Of a DNA stretch of 64,000 nt, positions 1 to 10,980 are shown one piece after another. Origin of the DNA: Castellaniella daejeonensis (GTDB lineage: Bacteria > Pseudomonadota > Gammaproteobacteria > Burkholderiales > Burkholderiaceae_B). Made by a program: the position numbers and the translations under genes. The notes beneath the pieces were generated by a model. That model ran no database searches, was not told the DNA's origin, and saw only the letters and a program-made list of their open reading frames with translations. Positions within the stretch are counted from its first letter, which is position 1, and each line of letters opens with the position of its first letter. The stretch lies in NCBI RefSeq assembly GCF_039523555.1, contig NZ_BAAAFN010000015.1, positions 773,720-837,719 on the forward strand. Reading direction: 5' to 3'.

Positions 1-49
1 GAACGCGCATCCCGAAAAGCGCATCGAACAACGCACCATTCGTCAATAA
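1..49 (+). CDS. scoA: 3-oxoacid CoA-transferase subunit A, C-terminal end (partial)
   Basis: Only the last 15 codons and the TAA stop (47-49) of a gene entering from the left edge are present. The visible end, with PEKRIEQRTIRQ, resembles the C-terminus of family I CoA-transferase subunit A. It ends just before a strong AGGAGG ribosome binding site that serves the subunit B gene, the usual A-B order. The identification rests on this short tail and on the neighbour, so it is inferred. Confidence 0.7.
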   Translation, partial: NAHPEKRIEQRTIRQ

Positions 50-60
50 GGAGGCAGATC

Positions 61-714
61 ATGGCTTGGGATCGCGAACAGATGGCCGCGCGCGCCGCGC
101 AGGAACTACAGGACGGCTACTACGTCAATCTGGGCATCGGCCTGCCCACCAAGGTCGCCAACTACGTGCCCGAGGGCATGGAAGTCTGGCTCCAGTCGGA
201 AAACGGCCTGCTGGGCATCGGCCCCTTCCCCACGGACGAAGAGGTCGACGCCGACCTGATCAACGCCGGCAAGCAGACCGTGACGACGCTGCCGGGCTCC
301 TCGATCTTCGCCTCGGCGGATTCATTCGCCATGATCCGGGGCGGCAAGATCAATCTCGCCATCCTGGGGGCCATGCAGGTGTCCGAAAAGGGCGACCTGG
401 CCAACTGGATGATTCCCGGCAAGATGATCAAGGGCATGGGTGGCGCCATGGACCTGGTGGCCGGCGTGGGCAAGGTCGTGGTGCTCATGGAACACGTCGC
501 CAAGGCCAAGGACGGCACCGAATCCCTGAAGCTGCTGCCCGCATGCACGCTGCCGCTGACCGGCGTGGGCGTGGTGAACCTGATCATCACCGACCTGGGC
601 GTGATGGAAGTCACCGATGACGGTCTGCGCCTGACCGAACTGGCGCCGGGTGTCACGGTGGACGAGATCCGCGCCAAGACGGCCGCCAGGCTGGACGTAT
701 CGGCCTTCGCCTGA
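61..714 (+). CDS. scoB: 3-oxoacid (succinyl-CoA:acetoacetate-type) CoA-transferase subunit B
   Basis: This is the beta subunit of a two-subunit family I CoA-transferase, which moves CoA between succinyl-CoA and a 3-oxoacid such as acetoacetate, or 3-oxoadipate in the PcaIJ variant, in the cytoplasm. The 217-residue length is normal. The family SENGLLG motif is present, with the catalytic glutamate at E47, and the glycine-rich GIGLPT stretch lies near residue 25. The ATG at 61 is preceded by AGGAGG at 49-54. It forms an operon with scoA upstream and probably with the aminopeptidase gene 11 bases downstream. The exact acceptor acid cannot be told from sequence. Confidence 0.9.
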   Translation: MAWDREQMAARAAQELQDGYYVNLGIGLPTKVANYVPEGMEVWLQSENGLLGIGPFPTDEEVDADLINAGKQTVTTLPGSSIFASADSFAMIRGGKINLAILGAMQVSEKGDLANWMIPGKMIKGMGGAMDLVAGVGKVVVLMEHVAKAKDGTESLKLLPACTLPLTGVGVVNLIITDLGVMEVTDDGLRLTELAPGVTVDEIRAKTAARLDVSAFA

Positions 715-725
715 AGGAAATCGCC

Positions 726-2534
726 GTGACCTTGCCGCATTCCCTAGCGACGCCCGCCGAGCGCCTTGCCGCCCTGCGCGGGCAGCTGGCGCAGTCGGGC
801 CTGCACGCGTGCCTGGTGCCGACCGCCGACCCGCACCTGTCGGAATACCTGCCCGAGCACTGGGCCGCCCGAGCCTGGCTGTCGGGCTTCGACGGTTCGG
901 CGGGCAGCCTGCTGGTCACGGCGGATTTCGCCGGCCTGTGGACCGACAGCCGTTACTGGGTGCAGGCCGAAGCCCAGTTGCGGGGCTCCGGCATTGTCCT
1001 GATGCGTGCCGGCGCGCCCGATGTGCCGGACGCCCTGGACTGGGCGCTGGCGCATCTGGCGCGCGGCGACCGGGTCGCGGTCGACGGCCGGGTGCTCGAC
1101 CTGGCGGCGGAACGCCGCTGGCGGTCCGCCCTGGAAGGGGCCGGCATGGCCCTGGTGCTGGACCAGGACCCGGTCGGCGCCATCTGGACCGGTCGTCCGA
1201 CACTGCCGGCGGCGCCGGTTTTCGAGCATCTGCCGCCGCACGCCTGCCGCACCCGTGCCGACAATCTGGCCGCCGTGCGGGCCGCCATGCGCAATCATGG
1301 CGCGGCCTGGCATCTGCTGTCCTCGCTGGACGACATCGCCTGGCTGCTGAACCTGCGCGGCACGGATGTGGACTACAACCCGGTCTTCCTGGCCCACGCG
1401 CTGCTGGACGAGGACGGCGTGCGCCTGTACGTGGCGCCCGGCAAGATCGATGCCGGGCTGGCCGCGCGCCTGGCGGCCGACGGTGTCGCCCTGCGCGATT
1501 ATGCCGCGCTCGCCGCCGACCTGGCGGCGCTGCCGCCCGATGCAGCGCTGCTGGTGGATCCGGCGCGGGTCACGGCGGGCACGCTGTCGCATGCGCCCCA
1601 GGCGCGGCGCATCGAGGCCATCAATCCGTCCCAGTTGCTGAAATCCGTGAAGAACGCCGCCGAGGCCGACAACATCCGGGCCGCCATGGCCCAGGACGGT
1701 GCCGCCCTGTGCGAATTCTTCGCCTGGTTCGAGGCGGCCCTGGCAGCGGGAGAGCGCATCACCGAGATCGACGTCGATACCCGCCTGTCGGCCGCCCGCG
1801 CCCGGCGCCCGGGCTTCGTCAGCCTCAGTTTCGCCACCATTGCCGGCTTCAATGCCAACGGCGCCATGCCGCACTACCGCGCCACCGGTTCTTCCCATGC
1901 GGTCATCCAGGGCGATGGCCTGCTGCTGATCGATTCCGGCGGGCAGTACCTGGGCGGCACGACCGATATCACCCGGGTCGTGCCCGTCGGCACGCCCTCG
2001 GACGCGCAGCGCGCCGACTACACCACCGTGCTGCAGGCCCACATCGCCCTGGCGCGGGCCCGCTTCCCGGAAGACACGCCTTCTTCGGTGCTCGACACCC
2101 TGGCGCGCATGCCGCTGTGGCGCCGGGGGCTGGACTACGGCCACGGCACGGGCCATGGCGTGGGTTATTTCCTGAACGTCCACGAAGGCCCGCAGTCGAT
2201 CTCCGTGCGCGGTCACGCGCGGCCCCACCAGGGCATGAAGGCCGGCATGCTGACGTCCAACGAGCCGGGCCTGTACCGCGACGGGCAGTGGGGCATTCGC
2301 ATCGAGAACCTGGTGCTGGCCGTGCCGGCGGGGCAGACCGGATTCGGTTCGTTCCTGGAATTCGAGACCGTCACGCTGTGCCCCATCGACACGCGCTGCG
2401 TGGTGCGCGAACGCCTTTCGGCCGACGAGATCGCGTGGCTGGACGCCTACCATGCCCGGGTGCGCGAATGCCTGCTGCCCCTGGTGGACGGGGCCGCCCG
2501 CGACTGGCTCCTGGCCCGGACCGAGGCGCTGTAG
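726..2534 (+). CDS. Aminopeptidase P family protein (M24B Xaa-Pro peptidase)
   Basis: This is a large (602-residue) cytosolic aminopeptidase of the M24B family, which removes an N-terminal residue preceding proline. It has two creatinase-like N-terminal domains followed by the pita-bread catalytic domain. The metal ligands can be read: D403 in LLIDSGG, D414 in TTDITR, H477 in HGTGHGVG, E513 in NEPGLY and E547 in EFETVT. The length fits the long three-domain form rather than the roughly 440-residue PepP. The GTG start at 726 is preceded by GAAGGAAA. It follows scoB by 11 bases and is probably cotranscribed, with no obvious metabolic link. Confidence 0.88.
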   Translation: MTLPHSLATPAERLAALRGQLAQSGLHACLVPTADPHLSEYLPEHWAARAWLSGFDGSAGSLLVTADFAGLWTDSRYWVQAEAQLRGSGIVLMRAGAPDVPDALDWALAHLARGDRVAVDGRVLDLAAERRWRSALEGAGMALVLDQDPVGAIWTGRPTLPAAPVFEHLPPHACRTRADNLAAVRAAMRNHGAAWHLLSSLDDIAWLLNLRGTDVDYNPVFLAHALLDEDGVRLYVAPGKIDAGLAARLAADGVALRDYAALAADLAALPPDAALLVDPARVTAGTLSHAPQARRIEAINPSQLLKSVKNAAEADNIRAAMAQDGAALCEFFAWFEAALAAGERITEIDVDTRLSAARARRPGFVSLSFATIAGFNANGAMPHYRATGSSHAVIQGDGLLLIDSGGQYLGGTTDITRVVPVGTPSDAQRADYTTVLQAHIALARARFPEDTPSSVLDTLARMPLWRRGLDYGHGTGHGVGYFLNVHEGPQSISVRGHARPHQGMKAGMLTSNEPGLYRDGQWGIRIENLVLAVPAGQTGFGSFLEFETVTLCPIDTRCVVRERLSADEIAWLDAYHARVRECLLPLVDGAARDWLLARTEAL

Positions 2535-2591
2535 CCCGGGCAAGATGACTCGCCGTGCGCCTGGGGCGCCGGCTGGTTCGGGCGCCGCCGG

Positions 2592-3479
2592 CTATGCCAG
2601 CCAGCGCTTGAACCAGGCGATGCTGCGATTCCAGGCCAGCTCGGCCGCGTCCTTGTCGTAGCGTGGGGTCGAGTCGTTGTGGAAACCGTGGTTCACATCG
2701 GGATAGATGTGCGCCTCGTAGGTCTTGCCGTTGGCCTTCAGGGCAGCCTCGTAGGCCGGCCAGCCGGCGTTGACCCGGGCATCCAGCCCCGCGTAGTGCA
2801 GCAGCAGGGGAGCCTGGATCCGGAGCACGTCTTCGGTGCGTGGCTGCATGCCGTAGAACGGCACGGCCGCCGCCAGTTCGGGGTAGGCGACGGCGGCCGC
2901 GTTGGCCACGCCGCCGCCGTAGCAGAAGCCGATGATCCCGATCTTGCCCGTCGACCCGGCCACGGTGGGCAGGAATTCGATCGCGGTGAAGAAATCGTTC
3001 ATCAGTTTCTCGGGATCAACCTGCTGCTGCAGCTCTCGGCCCCGGTCGTCGTTGCCGGGGTAGCCGCCCTTGGAACTGAGCCCATCGGGCGCCAGCGCCA
3101 TGAAGCCGGCCTTGGCCAGGCGCCGCGCGACGTCTTCGATGTAGGGATTCAGGCCGCGGTTCTCGTGGACGACCACCACGCCGGGCACATTGCCCGCCGC
3201 CTTGGCTGGCCGCACCAGGTACGCGCGCACCTCGCCGTTGCCCCGGGGCGACGGGTAGGTGAGGTATTCGGCATGGATGTCCGGGTCGGTGAAGGAGACC
3301 TGCTCGGCCAGCGCGTAATCGGGCGACATTGCGGCCAGCAGGGCGGCGGCGCTCAGGCCGCCTGCGGCAAAACGGGATGCCCGGCTCAGGAACTCGCGCC
3401 GGTCGATGATCCCGTGCGCGTAGAAGTCGTAGAGTTCCAGCAGTTCGGGCGCGAAATCCTTGGCGGTCAACCTGGACAT
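2592..3479 (-). CDS. Dienelactone hydrolase family protein with Tat-type leader
   Basis: An alpha/beta hydrolase of the dienelactone hydrolase family, 295 residues. The nucleophile elbow GFCYGGG places the catalytic cysteine at C186, with D233 (GLDARV) and H264 (VNHGFH) completing a Cys-Asp-His triad. Residues 1-58 form an unusual leader: about 26 hydrophilic residues, a twin-arginine motif DRREFLS, an Ala/Gly-rich hydrophobic stretch and a possible AxA cleavage site. Folded export by Tat is therefore likely. This matches the YghX-like branch of the family, whose substrate is unknown. The ATG at 3479 has GGGAGGA upstream. It is convergent with the peptidase gene and divergent from pyrG. Confidence 0.85.
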   Translation of the reverse strand: MSRLTAKDFAPELLELYDFYAHGIIDRREFLSRASRFAAGGLSAAALLAAMSPDYALAEQVSFTDPDIHAEYLTYPSPRGNGEVRAYLVRPAKAAGNVPGVVVVHENRGLNPYIEDVARRLAKAGFMALAPDGLSSKGGYPGNDDRGRELQQQVDPEKLMNDFFTAIEFLPTVAGSTGKIGIIGFCYGGGVANAAAVAYPELAAAVPFYGMQPRTEDVLRIQAPLLLHYAGLDARVNAGWPAYEAALKANGKTYEAHIYPDVNHGFHNDSTPRYDKDAAELAWNRSIAWFKRWLA

Positions 3480-3609
3480 GGCGTCCTCCCGGTGCTTGCG
3501 TGGATGGGGGTGAAACCATGATAGGCGCGGTGGGCTGCGCCGTAAAGCACCGGTATTTTCGTTGCGCTTTTCATCGCGCGGGGCATCGCGGCGGCACGGG
3601 CCGAGTGGT

Positions 3610-3615
3610 TATAAT
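3610..3615 (+). promoter_or_regulatory. Candidate -10 box upstream of pyrG
   Basis: A perfect TATAAT hexamer lies 42 bases before the pyrG start codon. No convincing -35 hexamer sits at the standard distance, so the assignment relies on the -10 alone. Confidence 0.45.
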
Positions 3616-3657
3616 CCAAATTTCCCGCTGCGCCCGTCCACACCGGGCTCTTATGAA

Positions 3658-5337
3658 ATGACCAAATACGTATTCGTCACGGGGGGAGTCGTCTCTTCCC
3701 TGGGCAAGGGCATTGCTGCGGCCTCCCTGGCTGCGATCCTGGAATCCCGCGGGCTGCGGGTCACGATGCTCAAGCTGGATCCCTACATCAACGTCGATCC
3801 AGGCACCATGAGCCCCTTCCAGCACGGCGAGGTCTTCGTCACCGAGGACGGCGCGGAAACCGACCTGGACCTGGGCCACTACGAGCGCTTCGTGTCTGCC
3901 CGGATGCACAAGGTCAACAACTTCACCACCGGCCAGATCTACGAATCCGTGCTGCGCAAGGAACGCCGGGGCGACTACCTGGGCAAGACCGTGCAGGTCA
4001 TCCCGCACATCACCAACGAAATCCAGGATTTCATCGCCCGGGGCGCCAAGGCCGCCTTCGACGGGCAGGCCGACGTGGCCATCGTGGAAATCGGCGGCAC
4101 GGTGGGCGACATCGAATCGCTGCCTTTCCTGGAAGCCGCGCGCCAGATGAGCCTGCGCCTGGGCCGCAACCAGTGCGCCTTCGTGCACCTGACCCTGGTG
4201 CCCTTCATTGCCTCGGCGGGCGAACTGAAGACCAAGCCGACCCAGCACTCGGTGCAGAAGCTGCGTGAAATCGGCATCTACCCGAACGCGCTGCTGTGCC
4301 GCGCCGACCGGCCCGTGCCCGACGACGAGCGCGCCAAGATCTCGCTGTTCTCCAACGTGCCCCTGGATGCCGTGATTTCGGTCTGGGATGCGGATTCCAT
4401 CTACAAGATTCCCGCCATGCTGCACAAGCAGGGCCTGGACAGCCTGGTCTGCGACGCGCTGGCCCTGACCCCGCCGCCGGCCGACCTGACGGTCTGGGAC
4501 CGCCTGGTGCACGACCTGGAAAATCCGCGCGAATCCGTCACCATCGGCATGGTGGGCAAGTACGTCGACCTGACCGAGTCCTACAAGTCCCTGTCCGAAG
4601 CCCTGGTCCACGCGGGCATCCATACGCACGCCCGGGTCAACATCGAATACCTGGACTCCGAGGAAATCGAGAGCCAGGGCACGGGCTGCCTGGCCGGCCT
4701 GGACGCCATCCTGGTGCCGGGCGGCTTCGGCAAGCGCGGCACGGAAGGCAAGATCAAGGCCATCCGCTATGCCCGCGAGAACGGCATCCCCTACCTGGGC
4801 ATCTGCCTGGGCATGCAGCTGGCCGTGGTGGAATTCGCCCGCCACGTCGCCGGCCTGGGCGGTGCCAACAGCACCGAGTTCGACCCCTCGGCAGCCCATC
4901 CGGTGGTGGCATTGATCACCGAATGGCAGGACCGCGAAGGCAAGGTCGAACGGCGCGATGCCTCGTCCGATCTGGGCGGCACCATGCGCAAGGGCGCCCA
5001 GCGCTGCCCCGTCAAGCCGGGCACCCGGGCCCATGAAATCTACGGCCCCGAGGTCAACGAGCGCCACCGCCACCGCTACGAGGTCAACAACGTCTACGTC
5101 CATCGCCTGGAAGACGCCGGCCTGGTGATCAGCGCCCGCACGCCCACCGAAAACCTGCCGGAAATCATGGAAATTCCCTCGCATCCGTGGTTCATGGGTG
5201 TGCAGTTCCACCCGGAATTCACCTCCACGCCGCGCGACGGGCATCCGCTGTTCACCAGCTACATCCAGGCCGCGCTGGCCTACCAGCAGCGCCAGGCGGA
5301 AAAAACCGAGCCCACGGCCCAGGCGCAAAAGGCCTGA
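3658..5337 (+). CDS. pyrG: CTP synthase
   Basis: Converts UTP, ATP and glutamine to CTP in the last step of pyrimidine nucleotide synthesis. The protein has 559 residues: an N-terminal synthetase domain beginning TKYVFVTGGVVSSLGKG, with the ATP loop, then a class I glutamine amidotransferase domain from about residue 300. The amidotransferase triad is visible as C383 in GICLGMQ, and H518 and E520 in FHPEF. The frame is open for 32 codons before this ATG, but homologues begin at MTKYVFVTGG, so 3658 is chosen. It heads a pyrG-kdsA-eno-ftsB cluster that is conserved in many proteobacteria. Confidence 0.98.
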   Translation: MTKYVFVTGGVVSSLGKGIAAASLAAILESRGLRVTMLKLDPYINVDPGTMSPFQHGEVFVTEDGAETDLDLGHYERFVSARMHKVNNFTTGQIYESVLRKERRGDYLGKTVQVIPHITNEIQDFIARGAKAAFDGQADVAIVEIGGTVGDIESLPFLEAARQMSLRLGRNQCAFVHLTLVPFIASAGELKTKPTQHSVQKLREIGIYPNALLCRADRPVPDDERAKISLFSNVPLDAVISVWDADSIYKIPAMLHKQGLDSLVCDALALTPPPADLTVWDRLVHDLENPRESVTIGMVGKYVDLTESYKSLSEALVHAGIHTHARVNIEYLDSEEIESQGTGCLAGLDAILVPGGFGKRGTEGKIKAIRYARENGIPYLGICLGMQLAVVEFARHVAGLGGANSTEFDPSAAHPVVALITEWQDREGKVERRDASSDLGGTMRKGAQRCPVKPGTRAHEIYGPEVNERHRHRYEVNNVYVHRLEDAGLVISARTPTENLPEIMEIPSHPWFMGVQFHPEFTSTPRDGHPLFTSYIQAALAYQQRQAEKTEPTAQAQKA

Positions 5338-5365
5338 GCCCGGCCGCACCGTTCAAGGAGTCCCC

Positions 5366-6220
<855 letters not shown>

Positions 6221-6366
6221 AGCCGCCGGGGCGTCGAATAGTCACTATAAACGCCGCCGTGTGCGGCCGGCCGGCACCCCGGGGTAGACTGGCCTCCCGG
6301 GCATCCCGTTAAAATGGCGGGATTCCCTCTTTCACCCACCCCCTACACAGGCAGGACTGTCAGACC

Positions 6367-7653
<1,287 letters not shown>

Positions 7654-7669
7654 CCGGCGCCTTGCGGCC

Positions 7670-7945
7670 ATGCGCCTGCTGAGCCTCGTCCTGCTGGCCC
7701 TGACCCTGGCGACACAGTATCCGCTATGGTGGGGCAAGGGCGGCTGGCTCAGCTTGCGCGACCTGCAGGCGCAGGTGCAGGGGGAAACCGAGGAAAACGA
7801 GGCGCTCACCGCGCGCAACAACGCCCTGCAGGCCGAAGTCCAGGATCTCAAGACCGGGATCTCGGCCGTCGAGGAACGCGCCCGCAGCGAGCTGAACATG
7901 ATCCGCGAGGGCGAATACTTCGTCCAGATCCTGCCCCGGCAATAG
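7670..7945 (+). CDS. ftsB: Cell division protein FtsB
   Basis: A 91-residue bitopic septal protein that acts with FtsL and FtsQ in the divisome. It has a short N-terminal cytoplasmic end, one hydrophobic helix (about residues 3-19) and a periplasmic coiled-coil region (about 27-66) rich in Glu, Gln and Leu. It ends with the family-typical ARSELNMIREGEYFVQIL. The ATG lies 16 bases after eno, the usual position in proteobacteria. The gene ends at a small hairpin where it meets the convergent TadE-like gene. Confidence 0.93.
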   Translation: MRLLSLVLLALTLATQYPLWWGKGGWLSLRDLQAQVQGETEENEALTARNNALQAEVQDLKTGISAVEERARSELNMIREGEYFVQILPRQ

Positions 7946-7965
7946 CCTGCAGGCCATTCGCGGCA

Positions 7966-7983
7966 TCCCGGCCGCAGCCGGGA
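7966..7983. terminator. Hairpin in the convergent ftsB / TadE-like junction
   Basis: A perfect 7-base-pair stem, TCCCGGC-CGCA-GCCGGGA, sits in the 39-base gap between two convergent stop codons. There is no T-run on either side, so it could be a weak bidirectional terminator or simply a stabilising hairpin. Confidence 0.35.
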
Positions 7984-7984
7984 C

Positions 7985-9055
7985 TCACGGTACCGGTCCG
8001 CAGTCGGCCGGGCCTGGCTCCGCATCCGGGTTCCCGCCGGTGTTCCCGGCGCGTCCTGCCGTATCTTCGATCATGCCGGGATCGGGCGGCTGGCTGCTTT
8101 CCGGTTCCATGTCCGGTGCTGCCGGACCTTCTCCGGGCGTCGCGGGCGTGATCGCGCCGCCATTCGCGGGCGGCGAGCCTGCCGTGCCGTGTCCGTCGTT
8201 CCATTCCGGGGATCCCGGCGCCCATCCGGGCGGGATGGATGCCGCGCCGTGCGTCACGCGCCCGTCGGGCAGGTCCGGCCACGCGGCCGGGTGCGAATGC
8301 ATGGCGATGCTGACGCGGCGGCGAAAGGGCAGGTAGCCGGCCGACATCAGGCGCGCCTGGGCGGGGTCGCCGGCCAGGGGCGCCAGGACGCGCACGATGG
8401 CTGCCATGCCCGGCAGCATGGGGCGATGCGGCCATGAGAGTTCCAGGACCAGTGTGTTGGCTTCGTGGATGGTCAGGCCGGATCGGGGGCCGCGTCCCGC
8501 GGGCCAGCTCTGGGCCAGCCGGCGGGCCTGCTGCCGTTCCTGGTAGTCATTGCGGATCAGCGGCTGGCCCGGATGATCGCGCTGGCCGCGGAGTTCGGGG
8601 TCGGCATGGTCCAGGAATGCATCGGGAGAAGGCTGCGCGATGCGGATGTGCCAGGGCACGCCCAGCACGGCCCGGCGCTCATGCAGTGCCCGGCCGGCGG
8701 CGCGCGAATCCGGGTAGGCCATGCGCAATCCGTGCTCGAAGGCCTGGGCAATGGCGTGCGGCCGGGCCTGGCGTGTGGCGCCGGCCCGGGCGGCTTCCAC
8801 CAGGGCCAGGCTGAGCGTCTGCCGCAGGCCCGACCAGTGCGCGGTTTCCACGCCGCCCAGTCCCAGCGTCAGGATCGGAAGGGCGGCCAGCAGGAAACCC
8901 GCCATCCCGGCGCCCCGCTGACGGTGGCGCGACGCGAGGCCGCCAGGGGCGCGATGGCGTGTCGGGCCGGCAGCGGCCGGGTGCGCGTGCGGCTGCGGGC
9001 AGTGGATGGGTCTGGCGCGGGACGGGCCGGGCGCAGCGGGGCATGGGGTCGGCAT
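7985..9055 (-). CDS. TadE-like / pilus-assembly-type membrane protein, divergent
   Basis: About 356 residues if it starts at the ATG at 9055; an in-frame TTG at 9100 is less likely. After a Pro/Arg-rich N-terminus comes RQRGAGMAGFLLAALPILTL followed by GLGGVETAHW. This has the look of a TadE/TadG prepilin-like segment: a QRG turn, a hydrophobic helix and a Glu soon after it. The rest is periplasmic-looking, hydrophilic and Pro-rich, without a recognised domain. No tad locus partners are nearby. It lies behind hslO on the same strand. The family call rests only on the N-terminal helix; the function is unknown. Confidence 0.55.
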   Translation of the reverse strand: MPTPCPAAPGPSRARPIHCPQPHAHPAAAGPTRHRAPGGLASRHRQRGAGMAGFLLAALPILTLGLGGVETAHWSGLRQTLSLALVEAARAGATRQARPHAIAQAFEHGLRMAYPDSRAAGRALHERRAVLGVPWHIRIAQPSPDAFLDHADPELRGQRDHPGQPLIRNDYQERQQARRLAQSWPAGRGPRSGLTIHEANTLVLELSWPHRPMLPGMAAIVRVLAPLAGDPAQARLMSAGYLPFRRRVSIAMHSHPAAWPDLPDGRVTHGAASIPPGWAPGSPEWNDGHGTAGSPPANGGAITPATPGEGPAAPDMEPESSQPPDPGMIEDTAGRAGNTGGNPDAEPGPADCGPVP

Positions 9056-9167
9056 GCCGGGCAGTATGCGGCCGGCGGACTGGCCCGGATAGTGCGGCAA
9101 TTACCCCGTGACCGGGGTGTCGCATGCTGCCGCGGCCGCGTGGTGCAGGAGAGATTCGCCCGGACGT

Positions 9168-10100
9168 TCAGTGCAGCGTGTCCGTGCCGGGCACTTGCAA
9201 CACGTCGGGGCCGTCGGCGAACAGGGCGGCGCAGTCGACCGCATCGAAATCGTAGGGCAGGCCGCAGAAATTGCAGGTGATGTGCACGCGGCCCTGTTCG
9301 GCCAGGATGCCGTCGATTTCCCGGCGCCCCAGCGTGCGCAGCATGTTGGCGACCCTTTCGCGGGTGCAGGGGCAGTGCCAGCGTACGGTCCGTTCCGGAA
9401 AGACCAGCAGGTCGTCTTCCCAGAACAGCCGGTGGATGAGCGTGTCGGTGTCGGTCGTGCGCAGTTCCTCGCTGCCCAGCGTATCGGCCAGGGTGGCGCA
9501 ATGCGCCCAGGTGGCATCGGTGTCCTCGGCGCGTTCCGGTGTGCCGGACGGCGCCGATTCGCCCGGCATGCGCTGCAGCAGCAGGCCGGCGCAGGCCTGG
9601 GCGTCGGCGGCGAGCCAGAGCCGGGTGTCCAGCTGCTCCGAATGCTTCATGTAGTGTTCCAGGACAGCGGCGACGGTGTCGCCTTCCAGGGGTACGATGC
9701 CCTGGTAGGCCGTGGCGCCGGCCTTGCGTCCGGCGGGATCGAGCATCACCATGAAACGGCCCTGGCCGTCGGCATTGAGCAGGTCCTGCAGGCTGGCGTC
9801 GGCCGGTGGCGCGGCGTCTTCGCGCAGGTGGGCCGTGGCTCGCAGGTCCAGCGTCGACGTGCATTCGACCATGATGAGGCTTACGGGCCCGTTGCCCTGG
9901 AGCTGCAGGACGACGGAACCGTCGAACTTGATGTTGCTGGCCAGCAGCGCGCTGGCGGCGGCCAGTTCGCCGAGCAGGCCGACGAGGACGGGAGGCAGGT
10001 CCTGGTGGGCCAGCCCGGTTTGCCAGGCCTGGGTCAGGCGCAGGGCCTGGATGCGGGTGCCGCGGTCGGCGGTCAGGTATTTCTTCAGGGTATCGCTCAT
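9168..10100 (-). CDS. hslO: Hsp33 redox-regulated chaperone
   Basis: A cytoplasmic holdase activated by oxidation and heat, 310 residues. The N-terminal substrate-binding domain is followed by a C-terminal zinc-redox switch. The four cysteines appear as CPC (WHCPCTRERV) and CNFCG, the CxC plus CxxC arrangement that binds zinc when reduced. Usual length is about 290; the excess comes partly from a Pro/Ser/Glu-rich insert near residues 175-190. It is preceded by the RDD gene on the same strand with a 34-base gap, and both may be one transcript. Confidence 0.95.
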   Translation of the reverse strand: MSDTLKKYLTADRGTRIQALRLTQAWQTGLAHQDLPPVLVGLLGELAAASALLASNIKFDGSVVLQLQGNGPVSLIMVECTSTLDLRATAHLREDAAPPADASLQDLLNADGQGRFMVMLDPAGRKAGATAYQGIVPLEGDTVAAVLEHYMKHSEQLDTRLWLAADAQACAGLLLQRMPGESAPSGTPERAEDTDATWAHCATLADTLGSEELRTTDTDTLIHRLFWEDDLLVFPERTVRWHCPCTRERVANMLRTLGRREIDGILAEQGRVHITCNFCGLPYDFDAVDCAALFADGPDVLQVPGTDTLH

Positions 10101-10134
10101 TCGGGAATTCCGGAAGGCACGCCCGGATGCGGGG

Positions 10135-10653
10135 TCAGGCGGCGGTGGCGGGGCGCAGGTCGCGCAGTTCGGTGCCGAGCAGCCGGTCGTGCAGGAACTG
10201 GCCCTGGGGGTCGATCCAGGTCCAGAGGAAGATCGAGAAGGGGGCGCAGACGACCAGCAGATCGAACGAGGCCCAGCCCGTGGCGCGCGACAGCCCGGCG
10301 ATCGCCAGGGCCGTGAGCAGCGGCAGCGGCCACAGCAGCAGGTAGCGCAGCAGCATCCGCCGGCCCCGCAGGGGACGGCCGCCCCGGTCAGTGAGGCGGA
10401 TGTTCCAGGTCTTCATCGGCAGGGTCTGGCCGCCGCGTCGCCAGCAGGCCAGGAAGTAGATGCCGATGGCGAGAAAGAGGAACGCCTGCCTGCCGTGGCG
10501 CAGCATCAGGCCGCTGCGGCTCTGGGTCAGCGTGTCGAACAGGTAGCCCGCCAGAAACACCACGCCAAAGAGCAGCACGCCTTCGTACATCATGCAGGCA
10601 AAGCGCCGCAGGCGCGGCGGGGCGGCGGGTACGGCCTGGGCTGGATCGGACAT
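10135..10653 (-). CDS. RDD family membrane protein
   Basis: A 172-residue inner-membrane protein of the RDD family. The charged RRFACMMYEGVLLFG start leads into hydrophobic segments at about 20-45, 60-75 and 105-130, with the TWRLLP-like motif represented by LPMKTWNIRLTDRGG in the middle. Members are of mostly unknown function; some are proposed ion antiporters. The start at 10653 is the first ATG of the frame. It is upstream of hslO on the same strand. Confidence 0.85.
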   Translation of the reverse strand: MSDPAQAVPAAPPRLRRFACMMYEGVLLFGVVFLAGYLFDTLTQSRSGLMLRHGRQAFLFLAIGIYFLACWRRGGQTLPMKTWNIRLTDRGGRPLRGRRMLLRYLLLWPLPLLTALAIAGLSRATGWASFDLLVVCAPFSIFLWTWIDPQGQFLHDRLLGTELRDLRPATAA

Positions 10654-10740
10654 GGCGATGCGGATGAAACTCGGAAACCGCCCATTATCGCTGAAAACAC
10701 GGGGGCCGATGTCCCGCCCGGCGCGCCGGGCGGAAATGCA

Positions 10741-10763
10741 AAGGCCGCCCGATGGGGGCGGCC
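10741..10763 (-). terminator. Intrinsic terminator of the 62-residue gene
   Basis: GGCCGCCC and GGGCGGCC form an 8-bp stem with a 5-base loop. Read on the minus strand it is followed by CCTTTGCATTT. It lies 22 bases beyond the stop of the small gene, making that gene look monocistronic. Confidence 0.7.
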
Positions 10764-10784
10764 CGGAGAACCTGCGGAACAGGA

Positions 10785-10973
10785 TCAGTTGGCGGTGCGG
10801 ATCGTGTGATGCACGCGGCCTTCGGGGGCCTTGAAGAAGCCGGCCACCTTCTGGAACATGCGCTTGATGGCGCGGTCCAGGGCGTATTCCTGCTGGGCCT
10901 CGATGGCTTCTTGCAGCAGTTGGCGCTCCAGGGCGTCGGTCAGACGGATGTCGGTGTTCTGCAGGGTCTTCAT
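10785..10973 (-). CDS. Small hydrophilic protein of unknown function, 62 residues
   Basis: I do not recognise a family. The sequence is charged and predicted helical (RLTDALERQLLQEAIEAQQEYALDRAIKRM is one amphipathic run, shown here in parts: RLTDALERQLLQ and EAIEAQQEYALDRAIKRM), with no cysteine and no membrane segment. The gene has all the marks of being real: a strong sigma70-like promoter, a structured leader, a ribosome binding site AAGAGG five to six bases before the ATG, and its own terminator. It lies between the RDD gene and the methyltransferase gene, all on the minus strand. A role as a small regulator or stress protein is a guess. Confidence 0.75.
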   Translation of the reverse strand: MKTLQNTDIRLTDALERQLLQEAIEAQQEYALDRAIKRMFQKVAGFFKAPEGRVHHTIRTAN

Positions 10974-10980
10974 AGCAAGC

